From NCBI GenBank assembly GCA_037954235.1, contig JBBMOA010000020.1, positions 18,206,177 to 18,270,176 on the forward strand: DNA of 64,000 nucleotides, in the 5' to 3' direction. Source of the stretch: Aulostomus chinensis. Its lineage: Eukaryota; Chordata; Actinopteri; Syngnathiformes; Aulostomidae. Positions 45,335 to 55,863 of this stretch are shown here, piece by piece. Position 1 is the first letter of the stretch, and each line of letters opens with the position of its first letter. Both the position numbers and the translations under genes were made by a program. The notes below the pieces were generated by a model that worked only from the letters and a program-made list of their open reading frames with translations, had not been told where the DNA came from and did not search any database.

Positions 45335-48300
45335 CTACGATTGGCTGTAGGAATTGCTTTGGTTCCCGTTGGAACTCTGGTCGTTCTCGCTGGAGACAGA
45401 TGGAGGAAAAATATCACATGTAGGATCCGGAGGCTGTTTATCAGAACGCACACAGCTTTTTCACACAGGCAAATGTGGCACCCATTTGCTGAGTTCAGTC
45501 ACCAGTGTGTGTACTACTGCAAGAAGTATCTGCCTGGATAGGCTAGTACATTAATTATAAGCGTAAGTGCAGCATATGTAGCAGGTCTTTTTTTCTTTGT
45601 TGTGGTTGAACTGGCTGTCAGAAACAGTGAATATTTCCCATCCATCACCCAACGTTGGAGGCAGGTTTGGCCTCTGTATCAATATCAACCAAAACAGAGT
45701 TTCTCCCTGGATAACTGAACCAGATACTTCAGTATGCACGGATTTATGGAGCAAGTTTCTATGAAATTTCCAAGAATCTGTGACTTCATCGATTTCTTAA
45801 GATGTTTTTCCAGGCCTGGAATGTCCATTTCCCTGGTTCTCCTCGTCTGGTTGCAAAGCTGCGGCGCTCGTAAGTGTAAACACCTGATGACTGATCACCT
45901 TTGAGATGATCCCGGTGAGGTTTACTCGCCAGCCCGTAATCCTGCTTCCTGACACAGACCCTTGGTGAATACATCATGCTGGTCAATATGTAACTGACAG
46001 ACTAAAAGCTTCAAGGGCCCTACATGCCGACTGGTTTGACATCCAGAGCTACGTCAGGTTTACCTGTTTGGTGGAGGTTTGGGTTTAGGCATCTTGTTCA
46101 GTACAGCAGCGATCTCCTTCCTGTCGTCAAAATTTTTCCACTGGTCATAAAGCTTCAGGATGACTCGGATAATCTCCAGGATCTGCTCGGAAAACACACA
46201 AACGCAAGTTTCATCCCACAGATTTGTCACAGATATGGAGCTCCATATGTTGTTTTTAACCAGGACTTTCTGGATGTGGGCAGCATCCTGCTGATTTGAG
46301 TGTGGAATATGAAGGAGGAGCTTGTTCACATCCACTACAAAGTGATCCTTTATGTGCTCAAACAGCACTTCAACAGGCCCGGCCAATCACTTCCACCACA
46401 GCCAACCTCCCTACAACTTGTGCCATGATCAAATATTCCTACATGCACATGACTTATATATGATCAGTCTGTGCATGTATGACGCTGTGAGCTACATGTC
46501 TGAAGTCAGCGGCGAGCTGAGCTTCAACTACGACGGCAGTTTTAATGCAGGCGATTATGTTCGTCGTCTGCCTGTTACATGAATTTGGTGATTTTAAATG
46601 ATTCCAACTAGCTCAACTGCACATACTGAAATGAAAACTGTAGTATTATTTGTAAAACAAATGTCTCCTACTGCAACTTACTTTGTCCATATCCACAGAG
46701 AGCTCTGCAAACCACTGCCTGGCGTCTTTCTGTAGCACCACACAGGCCACATGCAGGCAGGCTGGTGGAGGAGACACAAGCTGATCAAGTTACAGCCAGA
46801 CAGTAATGACACAAAACAGCTGCAGTGAGACGCTCGCGGGAACAAGTCTCACCCAGGGCGATCATGAAGGGAGGGTAGAGCAGACACAAGTCGGTCCTGT
46901 AGGTGTCGTTCACGATTCGCCTGGTGCAGACAAACCGCAGCACAGAAACTGAGTGAGGCTCCAACATCTGGTGCGTTTGGATTCTTATTGTCTCATATCA
47001 CAGAAAGCTACGTACCAGGCTAGCGGGAGCACCATGTCCTCCTGACCCATGTCCTGCACATACTGCAGCAGGGGTCTGTAGGGGTGGTACACGATCAGGC
47101 AGCAGTCCTGAAATATCAATCGCATCAACAGTCAAGACAAGCGTCAATCCGAGAAGCCACAATCATACGAGCAGGACAAGTCTCAACCCACCATCAGCTC
47201 CAGAAGGTAGAACTCACACTCCAATATCTGCAAGGACACAAAGGGGCGGGGTTGTTCCCAACCAGTCAGACCAGTTCAAGTCAACACATTCTTACTGGAC
47301 CCATAAATACACAAATCAGTTTGATACAGTGGGCTACTTTTATGACGTGTACAGCAGTTAAAACCCTACAAATTCAGCTACAAGCCCCAGTTTCTGCATT
47401 CTTAGCAAGAACACTCTCTAAATGTGTCGGTCACAGCACAACGCTGCTGGTTCAGGTCATATTCCTGAAGGAATGGAATGAGTTAAGCCATTAGTACTCC
47501 AGATATTTGTTCCGTAGCATGTGAACAGAAATATTAATGGAATCTTGTAAAGTCTTTAATTAAATTAACAGAACCCACTCTGAATTCATGGGACACCACC
47601 CAGCTGGCTACTAAATGTCAATATATGACGTCAACATTTGGAATATTGCCGTTTGTGTGAACATAACCATGTCATGACCTCATGTTCGTATGACGAGCAG
47701 CCGTGTCAACATCCTTGTCTGTCCCGACTTCATAAACCGGCAGAGGACAGAGTGCTGTCACGACAGACTCAAGGTGGACATCTGCGATACGGCTGTGACA
47801 AAAACAGCCGCAAATGAGTTTTGTTTATTTATTTATTTTTTTAATTATGGACACATTGCGGTTGATTTCTGCATAAAAACTGTCACAATCAGCGCATAAA
47901 TTCTTCCGTTGACCCATAACGAATTCTAATCAGTTGATGAGTCCAAGCTGACGTATATCAATTGTCTCCAAACATCCCGGAGATGTCCTGAAGAGGAAGA
48001 TTAACAAATGAGCCAACCGCAGGAAATCATGGATGCAGCTTCCATCATCAAAATCACCAACATCACCACTAGTTTTGACACAAGAACCCTGACAAGTAAA
48101 CCAGGAGGTTTGACCTGTCCTGCCCCCCCCCCCCCCCCCAATCCTTAATACCGTCTCTAGTGGGTGTATATGAAATACTTCATCCAGGAGTTGCTGCGCA
48201 GCGCCAACTCCTTTGCTATTGTGAACCACTCCCTCCTTTTTTGTCACCCCACAGTGGCTCACTATAAATAATTGTTTACACAGTTTTTTGGACAGGCAGT

Positions 48301-50614
48301 GTGTCAGAACAGCCTTGGTGACGTTGTGGAGATGGCGGCTGAAAACACTGCTGGCAGCGCTCAACACTTGACACCCCAGTGAGAGACGCTGCCCGGTCGC
48401 AGATCACCGGGGCTGAAAGCATTCACCGCAGCAAAAACTGTTTTTATAGCCAGAGTGTGAACAATAGCTGTGGAATCCACCGTACTGGTAGACGCTGGAA
48501 TGGCAACCCTACGACAGAGTATCAGGGGGTTTCAGAATGTACAGCAGCGCAGAAATAACTTAGCAGAGGAAGCAGAAAAACACGGGTGTCCAGCAGATGA
48601 TCCACCGACAGAGCGTTCACTGGTGTCTGGCTGGTGTCATGTTCACTACATCTGACTTTCATCTCGTCTGTTCTGTTTCAGACTGACGTGCCCCCTCCCT
48701 GCTCTCTAACTGTTGCTCTGAAGCGTCTCAGTGGAAACTGCGACCAGTGTATTTGACTCACGTGATTCATTCTGTATGGAAACTCCTTAGGGAAGGCGTA
48801 AGAAAATCTTGTTTTTACTGTTTGAAGGGGGGGGGGAGAAAAAAAAGAAATGTTACAATATTATCAATACTGGTGCTATTTTCAGGTCAGGAAAGTGTGT
48901 AAGTGAATGTGGTCACGTACACACAGACGTCGCAGCAGAGATCAACCTGGTGTTGGACACAACTCCAAATTCCTGAGAGACACAAGACTGAGATCAGATA
49001 ATGTACGGAACACGGCACGGCACGGCACGGCACGGCACGCCTCACTGTCACTCTCCTCCAGATAAACTTTATTGAAGCTTTTTGGGCTGTAAATCATGAC
49101 AAAATGACCCATATCTTGATGATTTAAATACAAAAACAGATTTATGCTAAGTTAAGTTACTTTGGTTGATCAAATTTTTTTGAGCATTTTATATTTGATG
49201 CCTTTATTTGAAAGATGAGGTGGAGAGAGAGTGGAGGGATGACGTCCAAAAATCTATTAATGGTAACATGTAAGACTAAAGATAACAATATGTCAAAGAA
49301 TTAGGAGCCCAGGCAGGTAATGTACAGATATTTTATCAAGCTTAAGCTTGTTTCTGATGCTGAAACTGCCACGTCTAGTGGGAATTCATACCTCAACTTT
49401 AGAAGCCAAGAAAACGCAGGTAGGAGCCATAAGAACTGGATCTATGCTTTTTAGGGAATATCTGAAAATGAAGATTAGGTGACAATGACGATCGTGCACA
49501 AATGCTCAGAAAAGTACAGCAACAACATTGGCTGATCAGGAAAAGCACCTACTGGCTTAGAGTTTAAATTGGGGATACTGTCAATATGAAGTGACTCAAA
49601 ATCAATTAAGATGGTTTCATGAATATGACATTCAACCAGGAGTGGTTATCAAAACAAAAAAGGGCAGTCACGTTTTCATCTGTTCAAATAAAAATGCCGG
49701 GTGCAGTGAAGCTGTCCGGGGGACAACCATATGTCCAAAGAACAATTAATGACCAAACCCGGTGTGATGACACTAAATTAAAACATTACAGGAACACATC
49801 AACTCTCTAACTACTTCTTTACCTTGCATAAAAACGCTTGAAGTACACAGTGGCAGTGGCAATGACCTGCTGCCGCAGCTTCAGATGTTCCCCCAAAGCC
49901 TGAATGACTGAAGGAGAGAACACAGCACGAAACCCCTGAGAGTGACTCCAACGCCTCTTGTTACAGGCACATTTTGTGTTTAAAAGAGCAAAAGCACACA
50001 ACAGCATGTACTTGTTTTCACAAAACAAGTAACAATAATCAACTGAACGAATGTCAATGCACTGTGAGTGATGATTTGTTTAAGATTATGTACATAAAAG
50101 CAATTACCATTGGCAAAGAAGATCTGCAGCTTCCAATATTCCTCCTCAGAGAGAAATTTAAGGTCCTTCTGTCGCTCTTTCATTAGATCCTGCTTGTCCA
50201 GCACCCACTGTAAACTTTAGACGGTTAAACAGTGTCAGTTTGCAATGCAATTCACCATCAGTTGCGCTGGTTAATCAAACAGTAACGAGCCGAACTGGCG
50301 GGTAGCTCCAATATATATGAGTATGCCATTCATGCTTTCTTTGTCTTGAGGAAGGACATAAATTCATGTTTAAAAAATACAATACGGTTTGTAGAATTTT
50401 TTTTTATTAAAAGTACTTATATTTACACTGTTGTGCGTAAATATCTATTTTAAATCGTAGTAAGAGTTCCAGGCAGACAGCTAGCCTTCGCAATGCTAAC
50501 GCAAGGCCCCACAACAAAGACGACGGTGAATAAAAATAAAGACGTAAGGCGTCAATATTTCATTTAAAAAAAGACAACTTACTAATGAGAACTCTGCCAG
50601 AAGTTTCCTGCCAT
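45335..50614 (-). CDS. ccnc: Cyclin C
   Basis: Twelve exons join to 283 residues, exactly the human length: 50583-50614, 50108-50214, 49823-49907, 49392-49461, 48921-48972, 48762-48817, 47192-47227, 47016-47107, 46853-46920, 46682-46761, 46064-46182, 45335-45389. Cyclin C pairs with CDK8/CDK19 in the kinase module of Mediator and regulates RNA polymerase II transcription; it also has a reported stress role at mitochondria. The protein starts [11 protein letters not shown] and contains the first cyclin fold ([20 protein letters not shown], then [15 protein letters not shown]). The second fold follows ([40 protein letters not shown]). The tail [10 protein letters not shown] continues into a Ser/Asn/Gln-rich end, SNSYSQS. 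Exon 2 uses the acceptor TAAAG just after the intron, giving TAT TTA CAG (Y L Q). Introns are short. A head-to-head neighbour begins at 51305. Confidence 0.97.
49009..49039. repeat. CACGG pentanucleotide repeat in ccnc intron 4
   Basis: About six tandem copies of CACGG (or GGCAC) lie 36 bp upstream (on the transcribed strand) of ccnc exon 5. GC-rich pentanucleotide tracts are unusual beside the otherwise AT-rich, dinucleotide-dominated repeats of this window. Confidence 0.9.
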
Positions 50615-51304
50615 GTCGCAGCAGTTGAGGTAGAAGGGACCAATTTAAATAAATATAACTTTCGTTCAAAGAAGTGTCAAGCACAGGGAAAGTAGTTACG
50701 CTAAGAAGACATTGGTGTAACGTCAAAAGCCTCCCGGAGAGTGCCAGAGACTAATGTTGGATGCTTCCGCATTTTTGGTTCCGCCATGCAATCTTCTCAA
50801 AGTAAAGGTTTATATTTGCTTTGTGATATTTAATCGTCCATTTATTTATTACGCTTCCAATCTTGAGTTTCAATTTCATTTGTAAGAACCTTCAAATAGG
50901 TGTCCTATTGCAAAATAAATGATTAAATATTTTGGTGGGTTGATGGATTGATTGAGATGCATGTGTTTTTAGACGCCCCTCCCCACTTATTAATATCTTC
51001 TTAATATAAAATTATTTTAAAAATCGTCAAAAAATATGATAAGCAGGGGTGGTTACGTTCATTTTTACCTTTATAACTGTAACATGAATTATATTGTTCT
51101 TCACGCCGCTAACTTAAGCTCATATCATTGTGTCTTTTAAAACATTCCTTGACAAAAGCTTGACAGATGTTTGTAGGGACTGTCAGCCCTGGGTTGGGAA
51201 GGTTCTACATTCCTCCAGTGATAAGGGAAGGGCTGAGCATATAAAGACCCACCAGCCTCTGAAGGTGTGAGTGACCCAGTGAAAGTTACAGCAGAGGAGC
51301 CAAC
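50615..51304. promoter_or_regulatory. Bidirectional interval between ccnc and the intermediate filament gene
   Basis: Only 690 bp separate the two start codons, which point away from each other. The ccnc side lacks a TATA box; on its strand about 50764-50790 holds CATGGCGG and GCGGAAG, resembling YY1 and ETS sites common in housekeeping promoters. The filament-gene side has a TATA box (CATATAAAGA, core 51240-51245) 60 bp before its start codon, with GATAAG at about 51221 and CATTCC at about 51209 (GATA- and TEAD-like cores). The two promoters thus look functionally different. Confidence 0.6.
51240..51245 (+). promoter_or_regulatory. TATA box of the intermediate filament gene
   Basis: TATAAA within CATATAAAGACCC, 60 bp upstream of the start codon, which would place the transcription start near 51270 and give a 5' UTR of about 35 bases. 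A TATA-driven promoter suits a tissue-restricted structural gene. Confidence 0.7.
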
Positions 51305-54300
51305 ATGAGCCGCAGCCCAGAGAGGATGTCTTCATACCGCCGTCACTTCGAAGGCACCATGGACGCTCCTCTTGTCCTCCAGCTCCGGGTGTCCAGCCCG
51401 TCTCCCACCCGCAGGGAGACCCGCTACCGCTCAGCAAGCTACACCCGAGGAAGCAGAACCTTGGGCCGCAGGGCCATCTCCGACAAGTCTCGCCTAACCA
51501 GGTCGGTCTGCATCCCTTTCCTCTCACTGTTAAGACTTCCATGAGCAGCGATAGAAGAAGTATTTAGATCATTTACTGAAACACATGCAGCAATGTAGAC
51601 ATACTCCAAGTACTCGACATGACATACTGTAGGTTTTACAGAAATAGAAAAAAAATAACACGATTACATTTTATTTGATAAAAGCTTTGTAATCATGAAG
51701 TTTCAATATTATTTGATTATCAATAGTAGAGCACCAGTGCTTTATATACAGGGACACTCAATTCTGATTGAGTATTATTATTTGTTTCATTAAAATGAAA
51801 ATCCTCCAGCGATTTAGAGAGAAAATAACTGTTGAGAAGGAGCAGGTACGGACTCAGGCACCTGCAGTAAGACCCCAAACTGTTTCCGGTAAGATGGCAA
51901 AAGATGAACATTTTGGAAATCACAGGTTTATCTGAAAACAAAAGGTCGTACATACAAAGCCAACCATATAAACCATCCACGGTGTGGCAGATACAAAAGA
52001 AAAACAAAACCAAGTATCACCTAATGGAAACGTTATTACTGCAAAACTGCACTTGAATATATTTCTGTGGTTCTGTGTATAGCATGAGTATGGGAACCTT
52101 GTGCTATGGAATGTCAATGGGTCTGGGGCCAAAACTGGACTTGGACGCAGCAGCAGTGGAGAACCAGGCTTTCATGATGAACCGAACCAATGAGAGACAG
52201 GAGATGGTGGCCCTCAATGACCGTCTGGCAGTGTACATCGAAAAGGTAGGAGTTCTCACACGTCAAAGAATTTGATGTCATTTGTCTTTTCTAAATTTCA
52301 AGTTTGTTTGTTTTTTTCTCTTAAACCTCATAAAAAACAATACATGTAAAGAGCAAATTATTGAAATGCAGCGATTCATAACAGAACGATTTCATCTTGT
52401 AGTCATCAGGTAGGCCGTCATCTTCCTTCCTGTAGGTTCGTACCCTGGAATCACAGAACAAACTGCTGGAGGCTGAGATTGAGGCCCTGAAGAGCCGCCA
52501 TGTCAGACCATCGGGCCTCAGGCAGCTGTATGAAGCCCAGCTGAAGGACCTCAACAGGGTCGCTGAACAAATGAGAGTCCAGAGGGTGAGATGTTCCTTG
52601 GGACAACAACAGGGTTGTATTTCACCCTGTTAGGCGCTTGAATTTCCCTTTTGAGAACAGTTGTATCGTTGCTTCTACACAGGATTTATCTGTGGCAGCC
52701 AAGGAGGCCATGTTGGGCCAGCTGGATATGCTGAAGGCCAAATATGACAATGCTGTTGTGGCCCGGAAAAAGACGGAGCAAGAAATCGAGGCTCTCCGTC
52801 CGGTAACACGCTTTCCTCAATTCTGAAATAATTTAAACCTGAAATGAAGCGAGCTGGACAGCGGTACCTTTTGTCTGCTGTTGCTTTCACGTGGCTCTCT
52901 GTCTCAGGATGTGGATAAAGCCACCTCAGCACGGATTGCGCTGGAGAAGCAGCTTGAAAACCTGCAGGTTGAGCTGGCCTTCCTGCAGAGAATTCACAAA
53001 GAGGTGAGCGGGTCCATCCATCACTCTGACCACACGCGTCACCGTCTAAATACGAGTCGGTGTCCGGTGGCTGGCGTGCCTTTCATTCTGTCATTGATGG
53101 TTTAATGAGCCACAAGTGGAGGGCACTTAGGAAGCTCCTGTAGAACATTGTGATTAAATTGTAGCACAAAGCGGTGAACCAGTGCAAACCAAACACTTAC
53201 ATTGCTCAAGCAGCAGTGTTCATACACGTATGGACCGATACGTTTCCAGGGAAAACTTGTCAGGATCTCTTTTTGCCAGCCTATTATTTTACAATTTAAT
53301 GACAAGCTACGACACACATCTTAAAGTAAGTGAATATATTCATCAGAGATTTTTCTCAGTCAGTGTTAACAAATGTGCTCTAATATGCAGGTATTTGAGT
53401 GAAATTTTCATGACTTTTGTCAGTTTTGTTTTTGTTGTTTTTTAAATTTCTCCAGGAACATTCCTAGGCCTGGAAATCGCTGTTTTTAGATTCCATGACT
53501 TTTTCATGATCGTATGAACCCTAAAGCTGACAGAGCTTTTCTGATCCCACTGAAAGGAAATTGAGGAGCTGATGCAGCAGATCTATTCAGCGACCGCCAA
53601 GATTGAAGTGACCTTTGGCCTCCCAGACCTCTCCTCGGCCCTCCGGCAGATTCAGTCTCAGTATGACAGCATTGCTGCCAAAAACCTCCAGGTACAGTCC
53701 TAAAATCATCCATAGACCCTTGAACCACCCGAAGGAGCTAAAACAATGGCAATTCTAATGTTGACATCACTTTACTAGAGACTTGTTCATGTTTGTGCTT
53801 CTCCAGGAAATGGATAGTTGGTACCAGACAAAGTTTCAGGACCTGAGCCAAGCCTCCACCAAACATGTGCAAAGTGTTCGGGGCGTGAGAGAAGAAATCG
53901 CAGGCTATAAGAAGGATGTGAGAATTACTTTTCTGTTCCTGATCTCATTTTGAAGTACCTTGAAACTCAAGTGTGTGTGTGTGTGTGTGTGTGTAGATTC
54001 TCAGTAAGGAACGTGAACTGGACGCGCTTAAGTCAAGGAATGAGTATCTGGAGGCTCAGATCCGTGATGCAGTGGAGAAGTACAAGAAGGTGGAGGAGGG
54101 CTTGCAGGCATGTAGTCGTGATACGGCACTGCACTCAAATATTCTTACTCCAAATAATGATTTGTAGAAGTTTTCTTGCTGTAGAACTTAAAATAAGCTG
54201 CCACTTGTATTCTAACGCTACAGGAACGTATAGAGGCAATAAAAGTGGATCTGAAGGTGACCAAGGAGAAGATCGCTTCGCTTCTGCGAGAATATCAGGA

Positions 54301-54911
54301 CCTACTGAACGCCAAGATGGCTCTGGAGATTGAGATCATCACATACAGGTGTAAAAACAACCACAGTCCGAGCTATAAACTGGAGAAATAGCAAGGTAAC
54401 TTCCCTTCTTCCTCTATCTTTGGCAGGAAACTTATCGAGGGTGAGGACAGCCGCCTGAGCACCATGGTTCTCAACCTCTCGTTGACTGGAGGCTCGTCTC
54501 TGGTGTCCAGCTCTAGTCTGAAAGCAGCTTCAACATCAATGTTAGCGTCGGGTAGCGGTGGCCATGCAGTGGCCTCCCAGCTGGACGCAGCTGCGGACGG
54601 AATCAGCAAAGATGCTGAGAAAGCTCCGAGAGCGGAGTTGTCCTCAGACAGCCAGACGGATGGTAACAGCGAGGGGCAGGCGACAGAGCTGTCTGAGAGG
54701 AAGACCCTGCTGATCAGGTAGAGAATGGCTTACATCCATCCTCTGTATGACTTGAATTTTATCACCAACTCGTGTCTTAATCTTATTTTTTCCACCTGTT
54801 GCCCTTCCTCCCAGAACAGTTAAGACAGATGAGGACGCTTATGAGAGCAAGACACGGGAGCGGACCATTACCATTTCTGGAGCGGCTGATGACACAGAGG
54901 AAGAGGAATAG
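51305..54911 (+). CDS. Cytoplasmic intermediate filament protein, type III-like
   Basis: Eleven exons join to 531 residues: 51305-51501, 52083-52245, 52436-52585, 52683-52802, 52908-53003, 53557-53691, 53807-53917, 53997-54107, 54224-54348, 54427-54717, 54815-54911. The protein should assemble through its coiled-coil rod into cytoplasmic filaments. Head residues 1-101 are Ser/Arg-rich. The rod runs from about 102 (NERQEMVALNDRLAVYIEKV) to 410, ending in the conserved REYQDLLNAKMALEIEI and TYRKLIEGED. It lacks the 42-residue lamin insertion, and there is no CaaX end. The tail (411-531) is Ser-rich, then KTLLIRTVKTDEDAYESK and an acidic end; KxLLIRTV resembles the vimentin/desmin tail motif. 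The exact orthologue was not recognised; fish-specific vimentin-like proteins are candidates. The intron after exon 8 has a GC donor, and exon 1 has a weak GTCGGT donor. Confidence 0.93.
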
Positions 54912-55256
54912 ACCATTTATCTGCCAAACATAGCGCCTTAGAGAGAAAAAAAACATTTCATGGGCATAGAGGGGGATTTTTGTATTATATGTTGAGGTCT
55001 AAAGATATAACACATTCCCTCAATCTAATCATTTGTGGACACGAAAAATCTCTCTCTAAAGGCCACTCCAGGGTTCAGTTCCTAAATCTATACATTTTCT
55101 TCCACTAAAATATGATGCTATAATGGATAACAAGTTTGCGTGTGTGTGTGTGTATGGGTGTGTGTGGTCATACCGCTCCACCTGCTCCTAACTCCCTCAG
55201 CCTGTCAACCCTTTTAACACGCCTGTGTGTCAGGATGACGTCTGTCAAAATGACTA

Positions 55257-55262
55257 AATAAA
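55257..55262 (+). promoter_or_regulatory. Poly(A) signal of the intermediate filament gene
   Basis: AATAAA in ACTAAATAAAGTGC, 346 bases after the stop codon; it is followed by a T/G-rich stretch (TGGTTTTCTTTG) about 20 bases later, as expected for a cleavage site. Confidence 0.75.
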
Positions 55263-55338
55263 GTGCAAGCAATTAAAGTAATGGTTTTCTTTGCAATTAA
55301 AAGATGTTTAGAGCGTGAGATGTTACTTTAGGTTATCA

Positions 55339-55369
<31 letters not shown>

Positions 55370-55384
55370 GTTCATCTTTCCGGA

Positions 55385-55390
55385 TTTATT
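55385..55390 (-). promoter_or_regulatory. pgm3: Candidate poly(A) signal of pgm3
   Basis: TTTATT on the plus strand reads AATAAA on the minus strand, 474 bases after the pgm3 stop codon. It faces the filament-gene signal at 55257 with about 120 bp between them, so the two transcripts would nearly meet or overlap; a (CA)n tract lies between (55348-55370). Confidence 0.55.
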
Positions 55391-55863
55391 TGAGTCCCAC
55401 TTCAAACAACATTCTAGGGAATTAGAAATGGTGCAACCATGTAAACATTATTTCTGAAGATAAATTACAGAAATTATGAGATACACAGTATCGTTCCTGA
55501 TTATTATTATTATATTATTTAACTATTTCCAAGCACATGACAAAAGCGGGTAAGTGGTGTCGACAGTGGATGGATGGATGACAAAAATCACGAGCAAAGA
55601 GCAGTTTTACTCAGCGTCATAAAATCCCTTCAAATTGTTTCTCCCTGTGTCCCACAACTTCATAGTCTTGAAAGACAAATAGAAAACAAATTCATTCATT
55701 AAAACAACTAATCCGAAAAATAAAAAAGACAACAGGAAACTAGAGGGGAGCACCAAGCGCAATTAGAAGTAAAAAATAATTTGGCACTTCACTTAAAAAC
55801 AAGGTTATTTTGAGAAATTGTACATCTAGAAACTAGTGTTCTGAATGCACAAGGTCAGTGTGT

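Noticed and set aside
47930..48367. A 145-residue minus-strand open frame inside ccnc intron 6
   Set aside because: A run of glycines comes from a C homopolymer and no known transposase or host domain was recognised; the segment may be an old insertion, but nothing supports a gene.
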